Counted from the stretch's first letter, positions 41,766 to 51,495 are shown. The stretch: 64,000 bases of DNA from Sphingopyxis sp. MSC1_008 (GCF_023197165.1 NZ_JALPRD010000002.1:477847-541846); one strand, 5' to 3'. Notes: generated from the sequence alone by a model not told the origin. Made by a program: numbers and translations.

Positions 41766-43949
41766 ATGTCCGATGCTATCGATCCATCCCCGCCCGATGG
41801 CGCCAAGAAAGGAACCATCGGTCGACACGACCGATCGCTGGCGTGCTTCATGCTGCTGGCGAAGTTCCTCGGCGTGCCGGCCGATGCAGAGCAGATTCTC
41901 CATGACCGCGGGAGGGGTGACGACCCCTTCCAACTGGAAGACCTGGCTCGCATCGCCAAGCGGATCGGGCTGGCAGCCCGCGTCCGTCGGGCGTCGTTAC
42001 CCGACGTTGCGAAACTGCCCCTGCCGGCCTTGGCGGAAACCGCCGAAGGCGATGCGGTCATCCTGCTCAAGGTTGAAGATGCCAGCCTGAACCCGCGTTA
42101 CCTAGTTCAGCGCGGCGACGCTGAACGACCCGAAATATGGAGTCACGTCGAGGCGACCGAGCGCCTGTCGGGGCGCTTTCTCCTGATGACGAGCAGGGAG
42201 AAGCTCGTCGGCGAAACGCGGCCCTTCGACATCGCCTGGTTCATTCCGGCGCTGGTGCGCTATCGCGGGCCGCTGCGCGACGTCCTGATCGCGTCCTTCT
42301 TCCTCCAGCTTATGGGACTCGTTTCTCCGATCTTCTTCCAACTCGTGATCGACAAGGTGCTCGTGCACCAGTCGATGACGACGCTCGATGTGTTGGCTTT
42401 TGGTCTCGCCGCCGTCTTGATCTTCGAGACGCTGATGTCGGGGCTGCGCAACTGGCTCTTTGCCCACACGACCAATCGCGTCGACAGCGAGTTGTCGGCC
42501 CGAATGTTCCGGCATCTTCTGAACCTGCCCCTGTCCTATTTCGAAGCGCGACGCGTGGGCGACAGCGTGGCGCGCGTCCGCGAGCTCGAACGCATCCGCG
42601 AATTCCTGACCTCGAACGCGGTCACGGTCGTTATCGACCTGTTTTTCACCATTGTCTTTTTCGCGGTCATGTATTTCTACTCGCCGCTCCTGACGCTGAT
42701 CGTGCTGCTCTCGATCCCGTGCTACATATTGATCTCGGTGCTGATCTCGCCGGGGCTGCGCGCGAAGCTCGAGGAAAAATTCCAGCGCGGCGCCGAAAGC
42801 CAGTCCTTCTTGGTCGAGAGCGTGACAGGCATCGGTACGCTGAAGGCAATGGCGGTCGAACCGCAGATGCGCGATCGCTGGGAGAAGATGTTCGCGGGCT
42901 ATACCAACATCGGCTTTGATGTCGCGAAGCTCGCCAACTGGGGCAGCCACCTAATCCACTTGGTGTCGAAGCTGACGACGGTTGCGATCCTGTATTTCGG
43001 AGCCAAGGCGGTGATCGCGGGCGACCTAACTGTCGGTTCGCTCGTCGCGTTCAACATGCTTTCGGGACGCGTCGCAGCACCGATCCTGCGCCTGTCGCAG
43101 CTGTGGCAGGATTTCCAGCAGGTGCGCATTTCGGTCGATCGGCTCGGAGACGTGCTCAACTCGCCTGCGGAGCCCGAATATAATCCGAACCGCGCCAGCC
43201 TCCCGCCGATCAATGGCGCGATCCGTTTCGACAAGGTGCGCTTCCGATATCGCGCCGACGCGCCCGAGGCGCTGCGCGGCGTAAGCCTCGATATTGCGGC
43301 GGGCGAAATGCTCGGCATTGTCGGACCATCGGGATCGGGCAAGTCGACGCTTACCAAGCTTGTCCAGCGGCTCTATGTCCCCGAACAGGGGCGCGTGCTG
43401 GTCGACGGCGTCGACCTCGCGCTGGTCGACCCGCCCTGGCTACGGCGGCAGGTCGGGGTAGTGCTTCAGGAAAATATCCTCTTCAATCGCACGGTGCGCG
43501 AGAATATCGCGCTCGGCGATCCGACGCGGCTAATGGATGCTGTGATCGAGGCGGCAAAGCTGGCGGGTGCGCACGAGTTCATCCTCGAGCTCAATCACGG
43601 CTATGACACGGTGATCGACGAACGCGGCGGCAATCTGTCGGGCGGGCAGCGCCAGCGCATGGCGATCGCGCGTGCGCTCATCAATGACCCGCGCATCTTG
43701 ATCCTCGACGAAGCAACCTCGGCGCTCGATGCCGAGAGCGAGGAGATCATCCAGCATAATCTGGCGCGCATCGCGACCGGCCGGACGGTGATCATCATCG
43801 CGCACCGCCTGTCCGCCGTACGCCAGTGCCAACGCATCATCACCGTCGAGGCCGGCGAGGTGACCGAAACAGGAACCCATGCTGAGCTGTTGCGCGCGGG
43901 CGGGCGCTATGCGCAACTCCACGCCAAGCAGATGGGCGGCGCTTCATGA
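41766..43949 (+). CDS. Type I secretion ABC transporter (HlyB-like)
   Basis: 727 residues. The N-terminal C39-like domain (about 20-150) has lost the catalytic Cys: the DCGxAC motif reads DRSLAC, so it should bind but not cut the substrate, as in HlyB. Membrane domain about 165-440 (FFLQLMGLVSPIFFQLVIDK, SYFEARRVGDSVARVREL). ATPase about 480-710 with [24 protein letters not shown] and ILILDEATSALD. It would energise export of the divergent RTX protein. No TolC-like gene is adjacent, so an outer-membrane partner elsewhere is needed. Confidence 0.93.
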   Translation: MSDAIDPSPPDGAKKGTIGRHDRSLACFMLLAKFLGVPADAEQILHDRGRGDDPFQLEDLARIAKRIGLAARVRRASLPDVAKLPLPALAETAEGDAVILLKVEDASLNPRYLVQRGDAERPEIWSHVEATERLSGRFLLMTSREKLVGETRPFDIAWFIPALVRYRGPLRDVLIASFFLQLMGLVSPIFFQLVIDKVLVHQSMTTLDVLAFGLAAVLIFETLMSGLRNWLFAHTTNRVDSELSARMFRHLLNLPLSYFEARRVGDSVARVRELERIREFLTSNAVTVVIDLFFTIVFFAVMYFYSPLLTLIVLLSIPCYILISVLISPGLRAKLEEKFQRGAESQSFLVESVTGIGTLKAMAVEPQMRDRWEKMFAGYTNIGFDVAKLANWGSHLIHLVSKLTTVAILYFGAKAVIAGDLTVGSLVAFNMLSGRVAAPILRLSQLWQDFQQVRISVDRLGDVLNSPAEPEYNPNRASLPPINGAIRFDKVRFRYRADAPEALRGVSLDIAAGEMLGIVGPSGSGKSTLTKLVQRLYVPEQGRVLVDGVDLALVDPPWLRRQVGVVLQENILFNRTVRENIALGDPTRLMDAVIEAAKLAGAHEFILELNHGYDTVIDERGGNLSGGQRQRMAIARALINDPRILILDEATSALDAESEEIIQHNLARIATGRTVIIIAHRLSAVRQCQRIITVEAGEVTETGTHAELLRAGGRYAQLHAKQMGGAS

Positions 43950-45415
43950 ACTGGCGCGAGCATCTTGGGCAGCGCTTCCCGAACGCAGCCCGCCATCTCG
44001 TCTTCCTGCGCGAAAGCTGGAGCTACCAGACCGGGGCCGACAAGCGTGCCCGACCGCGCAGCGACCATGAATTTCTGCCCGCCGCGCTCGAGATCATGGA
44101 GAAGCCGCCGAGCCCCGGCCTGCGCTGGCTGATGCTGTCGCTGTGCGGCCTGCTCGTCATCGCGCTCATCTGGTCGATCATCGGGCGCGTCGATGTCGTC
44201 GCGACGGCGAGCGGCAAGGTCGTTCCGTCGGGCAATGTCAAACAGATCCAGCCGATCGAGATCGGCTATGTCCGCGCGATCCATGTGAAGAATGGCCAGC
44301 ATGTCGAGGCAGGGCAATTGCTCGTCGAACTCGACCCGACGCTCGCCGGCGCCGAGGCCGAGCAGGCGAACAAGGGGCTGCTCACTGCCGAAGTCACCGC
44401 CGCGCGCAATAGCGCATTGCTCGGCCATCTCGCCGGCAAAGGCTCGCGCTTTGTCGCGCCCGATGGAACGCCCGGCGACATCGCCGCGACCCAGTCGCAG
44501 TTCGTGCGCACCACGATCGCAGAATATGAGGGCGAGCGTGCGAGCCTGCAGCAACAGCGCGCGGAGAATATCGCGCAGCTCGCCAGCGTTGATGCCGAGA
44601 TCGCGAAGCTGAAGCAGACGCTTCCGATCGTCGAACAGCAGCTCGCGGCGCGTCGCGAGCTATCCGACAAGGGCTATTTCTCGAAGATCCGCCTGCTCGA
44701 ATATGAACAGCTCAAGATCGAGCACGTCCAGAATATTGCGGTGCAGCAGGCAAATGCGGCGCGCGCCCGCGCGACGGTCGCCAATATCGACGCGCAGCTG
44801 GCGCGGCTGCGCGGCAGCTTCGGCAAGGCCGCGGTGACCGAGCTGGCGGAGAGCCAGGAGAAATCCGGTATGGCGCGCGAGGAAGTCACCAAATCAAAGC
44901 GGCGGCAGGCGTTTTTGGAACTGCGCGCGCCCGTGTCAGGCACGGTGCAGCAACTGGCCATCTCGACCGTCGGGGGCGTGGTGCAGCCCGCGCAGACGCT
45001 GATGATCGTCGTCCCCGACGACGCCGATCCCGTGGTCGAAGCGCAGATACTCAATAAAGACATCGCCTTCATTCACGAAGGGCAGCCGGTTCGGGTGAAG
45101 CTCGAGGCCTATCCGTTCACCGATTATGGCATCGTCCCAGCGGTAGTCGAAAGTATCAGTCGCGACGCTGTCGATACGAGCGAGCCAGGCGCGGCCGAAC
45201 AGCGCGACCGAAACGGCCGCATCGTTCAGCCAGGGCTCGTTTACACGACACGCATCCGGTTGCTGCGACGAAGCATCCGTGTTGCGGGTCGCGATCAGCC
45301 GATCGGACCAGGGTTGGCGGTGCAAGCTGAAATCAAGACCGGTGACCGGAGAGTCATCCAGTATCTGCTCTCGCCGATTAGTCGAACTCTCGACGAGGCG
45401 GGACAAGAGCGTTGA
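43946..45415 (+). CDS. HlyD-family type I secretion adaptor
   Basis: 489 residues. Cytoplasmic N-terminal tail of about 60 residues (with RESWSYQTGAD), one transmembrane helix (about 65-85, WLMLSLCGLLVIALIWSI), lipoyl half VVATASGKVVPSGNVKQIQP, a long coiled coil (about 130-300, LQQQRAENIAQLASVDAEIA) and the returning lipoyl/barrel half (LRAPVSGTVQQLAISTVGGV, IVPAVVESISRDA). The ATG overlaps the transporter's stop. It should bridge the ABC transporter to a TolC-type channel during RTX secretion. Confidence 0.93.
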   Translation: MNWREHLGQRFPNAARHLVFLRESWSYQTGADKRARPRSDHEFLPAALEIMEKPPSPGLRWLMLSLCGLLVIALIWSIIGRVDVVATASGKVVPSGNVKQIQPIEIGYVRAIHVKNGQHVEAGQLLVELDPTLAGAEAEQANKGLLTAEVTAARNSALLGHLAGKGSRFVAPDGTPGDIAATQSQFVRTTIAEYEGERASLQQQRAENIAQLASVDAEIAKLKQTLPIVEQQLAARRELSDKGYFSKIRLLEYEQLKIEHVQNIAVQQANAARARATVANIDAQLARLRGSFGKAAVTELAESQEKSGMAREEVTKSKRRQAFLELRAPVSGTVQQLAISTVGGVVQPAQTLMIVVPDDADPVVEAQILNKDIAFIHEGQPVRVKLEAYPFTDYGIVPAVVESISRDAVDTSEPGAAEQRDRNGRIVQPGLVYTTRIRLLRRSIRVAGRDQPIGPGLAVQAEIKTGDRRVIQYLLSPISRTLDEAGQER

Positions 45416-45637
45416 TCGATTATTCGAGATATCACTTCCAATAAGTATCCCGCGCGCAATATGCATATTCATGACCGTCTCCTTTGATCCTCGCTCGCAG
45501 CATGCGGGCGGGCGCGTAAGGTGCTTTAGGAGAACGGTAAAAACCGAATCGGGCGATCCCGATTTTGGGCCGCTCCGCCTATGGCTGCCGGAGAGGTCCA
45601 CAATTTCGAGCAGGAGTGGTCCCTGTTATGGAATGTT

Positions 45638-45832
45638 ATGACGCCCGAACGTGAGCTGTGGGCCTGCGCATTGCTTGTCGAGCGCGAACAAGGCAATAAT
45701 GCCGCGGTCTATATTGCTGAGCGGATCAGCGCGCTCGCATTAGCGGGCGATGCTGATGGCGTAGCGCGATGGAAGGCTATCGCTGAGAGGTTGTCGTTGC
45801 TCTGGACCGGCGAGCGCCCGATGCCGATGTGA
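45638..45832 (+). CDS. Small conserved sphingomonad protein (DUF6961-like)
   Basis: 64 residues if started at the ATG 45638 (MTPERELWACALLVEREQGN), which is where I remember this small helical family beginning; an upstream in-frame ATG at 45581 would give 83 residues with an unconserved N-terminus. Motifs: WACAL-VEREQG and YIAERISALALAGDADGVAR, then WKAIAERL. No signal or membrane segment. Family naming is from memory; function unknown. Confidence 0.7.
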   Translation: MTPERELWACALLVEREQGNNAAVYIAERISALALAGDADGVARWKAIAERLSLLWTGERPMPM

Positions 45833-45845
45833 AACCCGCTTAGGG

Positions 45846-46151
45846 CTACCGCCAATCGATCTCGGGTTCCGAACATATATCCCGGTGGTGCTTTGTCTTG
45901 ATCTCGTCGCAGATGAAATCCGCTCCCGCTTCGAAATCCCTTTCCAGATAAGCAGGCGAACCTGGGCGGAACGTCTCGGGGTACATTGCCTTCATCGCGT
46001 CGTTGTCGATGGTCGCGCCCTCATCTTCAGCGCGCTGGGCTTCGTCAACGATTGCGGAATCACAGGCGGAAATTGAGAGGAGCAGGGGAATGCACAGCCA
46101 CAGAGCTGGCCGCGCAGCGCGATGCGTGCGAGGCTCAGCGATATGGTTCAC
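45846..46151 (-). CDS. Small lipoprotein, function unknown
   Basis: 101 residues from a GTG (46149-46151) that overlaps the excalibur gene's last codons. A hydrophobic signal with lipobox (LWLCIPLLLSISAC) is followed by an acidic mature part (DEAQRAEDEGATIDNDAMKA) and a Cys pair near the end (FICDEIKTKHHRDICSEPEI). A longer frame from an ATG at 46202 would overlap the excalibur domain completely, so the GTG is preferred. Probably co-transcribed with the excalibur gene. Confidence 0.6.
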   Translation of the reverse strand: MNHIAEPRTHRAARPALWLCIPLLLSISACDSAIVDEAQRAEDEGATIDNDAMKAMYPETFRPGSPAYLERDFEAGADFICDEIKTKHHRDICSEPEIDWR

Positions 46152-46494
46152 AGGCAATGCCGTCGTTGTCGCTGTCCATGCCTTCGCGATAGCCGGGCTC
46201 ACCGCGATAGATGGGGGCGGTGCCGGCGGCGCGAGCGTCGTCGCAACCGCGCCAGTGATCGCCAGCCTGCGGTGCCCGCTCGCGCATCATGCCGACGTCA
46301 ATCGCGACTTCCTTCGCGTTGCTCATGAACGCCTGCTGCCGGTCGGGGTCTGTCATCGCCCATCCACCGCCTACCACAGCGCCGATCAGCGCGGCCGTTG
46401 TTAAATAGCTGCCGAGAGAAGAGGGCTGGCGCCGTGGGTATCGAGCTGCCGCTGCATAGCGTCGTGGTTCGTGGTAGCGCCTGGGATGTCTCAT
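46135..46494 (-). CDS. Excalibur calcium-binding domain protein
   Basis: 119 residues. A basic, Tyr/Arg-rich N-terminus (RHPRRYHEPRRYAAAARYP), one transmembrane helix (about 28-46), then a C-terminal excalibur domain with its hallmark Cys, GTAPIYRGEPGY and the DxDxDGIACE calcium loop (MDSDNDGIACEPYR). Excalibur domains occur in envelope and nuclease proteins; here the domain stands alone on a membrane anchor. The next gene starts inside its last codons. Confidence 0.82.
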   Translation of the reverse strand: MRHPRRYHEPRRYAAAARYPRRQPSSLGSYLTTAALIGAVVGGGWAMTDPDRQQAFMSNAKEVAIDVGMMRERAPQAGDHWRGCDDARAAGTAPIYRGEPGYREGMDSDNDGIACEPYR

Positions 46495-46821
46495 CCCGCA
46501 AGCATAGAGTTGACTGGTAAATCACAGGTGAGGGAAGCGCCGCAACGATCGGGCGGAGTGGGTCGGCATAGCCGACAAACCAGCGGGGGCCTTCTTCGGT
46601 TGGCGCACGCTTCCCCTGCCGTCGTCATAGCATGTTGGTTGTTATTGGCAAATACGATCAATTTCGGCGAAGCAATCGAGCAAAGCGATTAGGGGAAATT
46701 GAAGCGGCGCTCGCACGAATTTGGGTCGAATATTGCCCAGTCGATTACGTGGCGACTACGTGACCCCGAAAGCGGCCCCTGAGGGGTGGTGCTTGATCGG
46801 TCAAAACTGGCGGAAAAGTTA
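46495..46821. other. Non-coding gap
   Basis: About 330 bases between the excalibur gene and tRNA-Lys, A+T-richer than its surroundings. Nothing recognisable; the short frames here have no support. Confidence 0.5.
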
Positions 46822-46897
<76 letters not shown>

Positions 46898-47019
46898 ACT
46901 GCCATTTTCAGGCGTGCCTTGCTGCGAAGAGTTGCCCTCTTTGCTGCGAAGCGAGCGGCCCGCTATCATGGCTCTGTGGGGATGGCAATGCCCCCGATGC
47001 CTTTTTGCCAAGTTTTTTC

Positions 47020-48126
47020 TCAATGAAAGCGGCGCGTGCCCGTTTTGCTGTCGTTTTCGATCGCGAGCATGATGCCGACGCACGTCATGATCGTCAGCAT
47101 CGACGAGCCGCCATAGGAAAAGAGTGGCAGCGGAATGCCGACGACGGGGGCGAGGCCCATCACCATCATCAGGTTGATCGCGATGTAGAAAAAGATCGTC
47201 ATCGTGAGACCCGCGGCGGTGAGCTGGCCGAAACGCGTCCGCGCCTTCAATGCGACACGCGTTGACCAGCGCAGCAGCAGGAAGAAGCCGAAGAGCAGCG
47301 CGAGCCCGCCGATCAGCCCCCATTCCTCCGCCATCGTCGCGAAGATGAAGTCGGTGTGGCCCTCGGGCAGATAGTCGAGATGGCTTTGCGATCCGTTGAG
47401 GAAGCCCTTGCCGCCGATACCACCCGACCCGATCGCGATCTTCGACTGGCTGATATGGTAGCCAGCGCCCAAGGGATCGCTTTCGGGGTCGAGGAAGATC
47501 AGGACGCGTTTTTGCTGATAGTCGTGGAGCATCGAAAAAAACACGGGTAGTGCCGCGAGCCCGGCGACGGCGGTGCTGCCGAACCACCAGAAGGGCAGGC
47601 CCGAGACGAACATCACGATCACACCGCCGATGCAGATCGACAGCGCCGTACCGAGGTCGGGTTGCAGCATGACGAGCGCGGCGGGGAGGCCGATCATCAC
47701 CAGCGCGGGCCAAAGCGCCGTGATGGTCCGTGTATTGCCGGGGGGAAGCTGCGCATAGAAGCGCGCGAGCGCGACGACGATCGCGACTTTCATCAGTTCG
47801 GACGGCTGGAGATTCATGAAGCCAAGGTTAAGCCATCGCTGGCTGCCCCCGCCGACGAAACCGAGCAGCTCGACCGCGATCAGCAAGATCAGGATGCCGA
47901 TATAGGCGAGATAAGAGAAATCCTCGAAAATGCGCAGCGGGAAGCGCCCGATCACGAGCGCCATGCCCAAGAAAATGAGGAAGCGCACGCCTTGGTTGAG
48001 CGCCCACGGCGACCAGTTGCCGCCCGCCGCCGAATAGAGGACCAGCAAGCCGAAACCGGTGATGCCCCCGAGGATCGCGATCAGCTTCCACGGGATGCGC
48101 TGGATGGCGGGTGGCACCGGGATCAT
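47020..48126 (-). CDS. rodA: Rod shape-determining protein RodA (SEDS peptidoglycan polymerase)
   Basis: 368-residue SEDS family membrane protein with about ten helices: GFGLLVLYSAAGG, LVIGRFPLRIFEDFSYLAYI, NLQPSELMKVAIVVALARFY, the catalytic-region DPESDPLGAGYHISQSKIAI, GEGHTDFIF-like EGHTDFIFATMAEEWGLIGG and GIPLPLFSYGGSSM. It polymerises glycan strands for cell elongation together with the PBP2 encoded upstream. The ATG at 48126 overlaps the mrdA stop (ATGA). Last gene of the mre-mrd operon. Confidence 0.96.
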   Translation of the reverse strand: MIPVPPAIQRIPWKLIAILGGITGFGLLVLYSAAGGNWSPWALNQGVRFLIFLGMALVIGRFPLRIFEDFSYLAYIGILILLIAVELLGFVGGGSQRWLNLGFMNLQPSELMKVAIVVALARFYAQLPPGNTRTITALWPALVMIGLPAALVMLQPDLGTALSICIGGVIVMFVSGLPFWWFGSTAVAGLAALPVFFSMLHDYQQKRVLIFLDPESDPLGAGYHISQSKIAIGSGGIGGKGFLNGSQSHLDYLPEGHTDFIFATMAEEWGLIGGLALLFGFFLLLRWSTRVALKARTRFGQLTAAGLTMTIFFYIAINLMMVMGLAPVVGIPLPLFSYGGSSMLTIMTCVGIMLAIENDSKTGTRRFH

Positions 48127-50024
48127 TGCGCGAGCTCCGGGTCGGGTTTCGATGCACCCGCCTTCCATGCCGCATAGTCGCGGTCCATGCGTTCCTTGAT
48201 CGTGCCTCCCCAGCCAGCCTCGAAGGTTTCAAGCGCCTCCATCGCCTTTTCGCGGTCGTAGAGGAAGGTCATGAAATCCTTGGCCACCGGCGCCGCGGCG
48301 CGCGATCCGCCCATGCCATGCTCGATGACGACCGCCGTCGCATAGCGCGGATTGATGACCGGCGCGAAGCCGATAAACAGACCGTGGTCGCGGAATTTCC
48401 ACGTCCCGCTTTTGCCATTCCCGGTGCCGAGCCCGCGCACCTGCGCAGTGCCCGTCTTGCCCGCCATCGTGATGCCGTCGAGCGGCAGGCGGCTGCGCAC
48501 CGCGGTGCCGGCGCCGTTGACGACGAGGTCCATGCCCTGGCGCGCGACGGCAAGCGCTTCGGGCGAAAAGGGCAGGGGCTCATTCTTGAACTCGCGGTTG
48601 ATTAGGCGCGGGTAAAGCCGGCGCCCCGATGCGATCCGCGCCGCCATCACCGCGAGTTGGAGCGGATTGGCGAGCACATAGCCTTGGCCGATGACGGCGT
48701 TGAGCGAGTCGGAAGCCGACCATTGTTGGTCGTACTTCTTCATCTTCCACGCGCTGTCGGGAATGGTGCCATAGCGCTGGCTGCTGCCCGCAAGCTGATA
48801 TTCCTCGCCGAGCCCGAGCAGCCGCGCGGTGGGGGCCATCGCATCATAGCCGAGGCGATGCGCGAGCCAGTAGAAATAGCTGTTGCAGCTTTTCATGATC
48901 GCCGATGGCATGTCGAGGCTCCCGTGCACGCCGAGGCAGCGGAAGAAGCGGCTGCCGAGGCGATAGCCGCCGATGCAGGTGTGGCGTTCGCTGGGGTCGA
49001 CGCCATGTTCGACCGCGGCGATCGCGGCCATCGGCTTCAGCGTCGATCCGGGCGGATAGAGCCCGCGTGTCGCCTTGTTGATCAGAGGCTGGTGATCGTC
49101 GGCGCGCAGCCACGCATATTCGCTGCTACTGATCCCGTCCGAAAAGCTGTTCGGATCGAAACTCGGCATCGAGACGAAGGAGAGGATGTCCCCGTTGTGG
49201 CAGTCGATGACGACCGCCGCGCCGGACTCGCGGCCCATGCGCCGCGCAACAAATTCCTGCAGGTCGGCGTCGATCGTCAGATGCACCGTCTTGCCCTGCA
49301 CGTCGGGCTGGGTCGAAAGATCGCGAACGACCTTGCCGCGTGCGGTGACCTCGACGCGCCGCGCGCCCGGCTGACCCTTCAGCATGCCCTGGAAATATTT
49401 CTCCAGTCCGTCCTTGCCGATCTTGTACCCCGGCGTGATGTAGAGCGGATCCTTGGCCTTCCGATATTCCTCGGCGTTCGGGGCGCCGACATAGCCGATC
49501 AGGTGGCCCACCGCCGCGCCGGTCGGATAGTTGCGGGCAAAGCCGCGCTGCGGGGCGATGCCGGGCAGTTCGGGCAGGCGGACGAGGATCGAGCTATACT
49601 CGGCCTCGGTCATGTCTTCCTTGATCGCGACGGGCTGGAACCCCGATGCCGCCTTCAGGTCGCGGTTGATGCGTTCCATCGTGTCGCCGTCGAGGCGCAG
49701 CAAGGTCTGGAGCTGTCCCAGCACCAGTTCCTTCTTGTGCAGACGATCGGGAATGATGTCGATGCGCAAGGATACGCGGTTATTAGCCAAGGCTTTGCCG
49801 CTGCGGTCCACGATCCAGCCGCGCCGCGGCGGCACGAGCGTCAGATTGACGCGGTTGCTTTCCGATTCAAGGACATAGCGATCATTGTCGACCACTGAAA
49901 TATAGGCCATTCGCGCGGCGAGCGCGACGCCGACCGCCGTCTGCGCGCCGCCGACGACCAGCGCGCGGCGGGTGAAGGTAAGGCCCCTCCAGGCTTCGGT
50001 AATCGGCGGACTCTTCTTCAGCAT
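48123..50024 (-). CDS. mrdA: Penicillin-binding protein 2 (elongation transpeptidase)
   Basis: 633 residues. One N-terminal membrane anchor (about 20-40), a PBP dimerisation/pedestal domain (about 60-240) and a transpeptidase domain. The active-site Ser is in YPPGSTLKPM, the SxN motif is in SCNSYFYW, and the KTGT motif is in MAGKTGTAQ. It cross-links glycan strands made by RodA on the lateral wall and is the target of mecillinam-type beta-lactams. Sits 18 bases after mreD. Confidence 0.96.
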   Translation of the reverse strand: MLKKSPPITEAWRGLTFTRRALVVGGAQTAVGVALAARMAYISVVDNDRYVLESESNRVNLTLVPPRRGWIVDRSGKALANNRVSLRIDIIPDRLHKKELVLGQLQTLLRLDGDTMERINRDLKAASGFQPVAIKEDMTEAEYSSILVRLPELPGIAPQRGFARNYPTGAAVGHLIGYVGAPNAEEYRKAKDPLYITPGYKIGKDGLEKYFQGMLKGQPGARRVEVTARGKVVRDLSTQPDVQGKTVHLTIDADLQEFVARRMGRESGAAVVIDCHNGDILSFVSMPSFDPNSFSDGISSSEYAWLRADDHQPLINKATRGLYPPGSTLKPMAAIAAVEHGVDPSERHTCIGGYRLGSRFFRCLGVHGSLDMPSAIMKSCNSYFYWLAHRLGYDAMAPTARLLGLGEEYQLAGSSQRYGTIPDSAWKMKKYDQQWSASDSLNAVIGQGYVLANPLQLAVMAARIASGRRLYPRLINREFKNEPLPFSPEALAVARQGMDLVVNGAGTAVRSRLPLDGITMAGKTGTAQVRGLGTGNGKSGTWKFRDHGLFIGFAPVINPRYATAVVIEHGMGGSRAAAPVAKDFMTFLYDREKAMEALETFEAGWGGTIKERMDRDYAAWKAGASKPDPELAQ

Positions 50025-50042
50025 TAGGGGGTTGGAACCAGT

Positions 50043-50564
50043 CTATCGGCGTTTCAGGCGGAAATTATCAAACTTGCCGGTCAGGCGCATGAACAGCGGG
50101 ACGAGCAGCGCCGAGATGATGATCTGCGGCACCACGAGGCCGAGCACGCGGCCGGTCGCGGCGTGCGGGTGGGTGATCAGCGCGGCGAGCGACTGGATGA
50201 TCGCGACTGACGCCGCGGCAATCGCCCAGTCGTGAAAAAAACCGCGCCAATAGATGCGCTGCGACGAATAGGCGATTGCGATGCTGGCCACCGTCCACAT
50301 CCCCATCGCAGTGCCGATCGGCGCGCCGCTGAAAAGATCGTCCCACAGGCCAAGCGGCAGCCCGATCCACACCGGCCACATTTCGGCGCGCAGCAATTGC
50401 CAGCACAGGAAGAACAGCAGCCCGAGCGGCGGCAGCACCGGCGAGTTGGCGATCAGTGGCAGCATCAGCGGCAATGCCGACGCGAACATCACGCTTGCAA
50501 TCGGAATGAAGCGCATCCGCCACAGCGATGCCGGTTCGCCGAGGCGCGGACCCTTCTGGTTCAT
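50043..50564 (-). CDS. mreD: Rod shape-determining protein MreD
   Basis: 173-residue small membrane protein with about five helices (FIPIASVMFASALPLMLPLI; PVWIGLPLGLWDDLFSGAPI; GRVLGLVVPQIIISALLVPL). MreD family by sequence pattern and by its place between mreC and mrdA. The ATG overlaps the mreC stop (ATGA). Confidence 0.93.
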   Translation of the reverse strand: MNQKGPRLGEPASLWRMRFIPIASVMFASALPLMLPLIANSPVLPPLGLLFFLCWQLLRAEMWPVWIGLPLGLWDDLFSGAPIGTAMGMWTVASIAIAYSSQRIYWRGFFHDWAIAAASVAIIQSLAALITHPHAATGRVLGLVVPQIIISALLVPLFMRLTGKFDNFRLKRR

Positions 50565-51478
50565 GGCGCTTTGGTAGCGGCCGGGGCGGCGGCAGAAGGG
50601 GTCGCGGGGCCGGGCAGTCCCCGCGCTTCGATATTGTCGGGGGTATAGGGACGCAGCACCGATACCGCGTCGACCTTGCCCGGGTCGGCGAGCGGGCGTG
50701 CGAGCGCGCCGTCGTCCTGTCGCCGCACGACGATCGCGACCGGGATGTTAGGTGGATAGAGCCCGCCGGTGCCCGAGGTGACGAGGATATCGCCGGGCTT
50801 GAACGGATTGTTCGCGATGTTGAGCGTGCGGACGTCGAGGTCGCCATTGCCGCGGCCGCTGGCGAGCGCGGGCAGGCCGTCGCGCGCGCGGCGCACGGGA
50901 ACGATATTGTCGACGTCGGTGAGCAACAAAACCTGCGATACCGAGGGGCCGGCGCCGAGCACGCGGCCGATAAGACCGTCGGCGCCGCGCACCGGCTGAC
51001 CCGCGGCGACGCCAAGGTTGCGCCCGATGCTGAGCAGCGCGATGCGCTTGCTGCTCGTCGAAGTCGAGGTAAGCAGATAGCCATTGGCGAGCGCGGTCTT
51101 GTCGGTTTCCTGCAGCTTGAGCAGCGCCTTGAGCTGCCGGTTCTCTTCCTGCAGCGAGCTGGTCGCGACGAGCTCGCGGCGCGTGTCGGCGAGTTCCTTG
51201 CGAAGTCGCCGGTTCTGCGTGCCCGCGCTGACATAGGCCCCGACCGTATCGTCGATGCCCGAAATCGACCCGATCACCGACCGCGACGCACGTGCGACGG
51301 GCGCGGCGATTTCCTGGCTCGCCACACGCAATTGGGCGAAACCGATGGGATCAACGACCGACAGGATCGCCAGCAACAGGCCCGCCACCGCCCCTGTCAC
51401 TGCGATGACATAGGCAACGAACAGGCTGTACTGAGCCTTTCGGGATTGTCCCGGACGTCGATGTGCCGGGCGGACCAT
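50561..51478 (-). CDS. mreC: Rod shape-determining protein MreC
   Basis: 305 residues. Basic cytoplasmic start (RPAHRRPGQSRKAQYS), one transmembrane helix, a coiled coil (about 80-115, RRLRKELADTRRELVATSSL, EENRQLKALLKLQE), then two beta-barrel subdomains (IGRNLGVAAGQPVRGADGLI, SQVLLLTDVDNIVPVR). The Pro/Ala-rich C-terminal tail is typical of alphaproteobacteria. A scaffold linking MreB to the periplasmic wall enzymes. 17 bases after mreB. Confidence 0.95.
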   Translation of the reverse strand: MVRPAHRRPGQSRKAQYSLFVAYVIAVTGAVAGLLLAILSVVDPIGFAQLRVASQEIAAPVARASRSVIGSISGIDDTVGAYVSAGTQNRRLRKELADTRRELVATSSLQEENRQLKALLKLQETDKTALANGYLLTSTSTSSKRIALLSIGRNLGVAAGQPVRGADGLIGRVLGAGPSVSQVLLLTDVDNIVPVRRARDGLPALASGRGNGDLDVRTLNIANNPFKPGDILVTSGTGGLYPPNIPVAIVVRRQDDGALARPLADPGKVDAVSVLRPYTPDNIEARGLPGPATPSAAAPAATKAP

Positions 51479-51495
51479 GCTTCAGCTGTACCCGA

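Noticed and set aside
48657..49898. 413-codon plus-strand frame opposite mrdA
   Set aside because: Shadow of the PBP2 transpeptidase gene.
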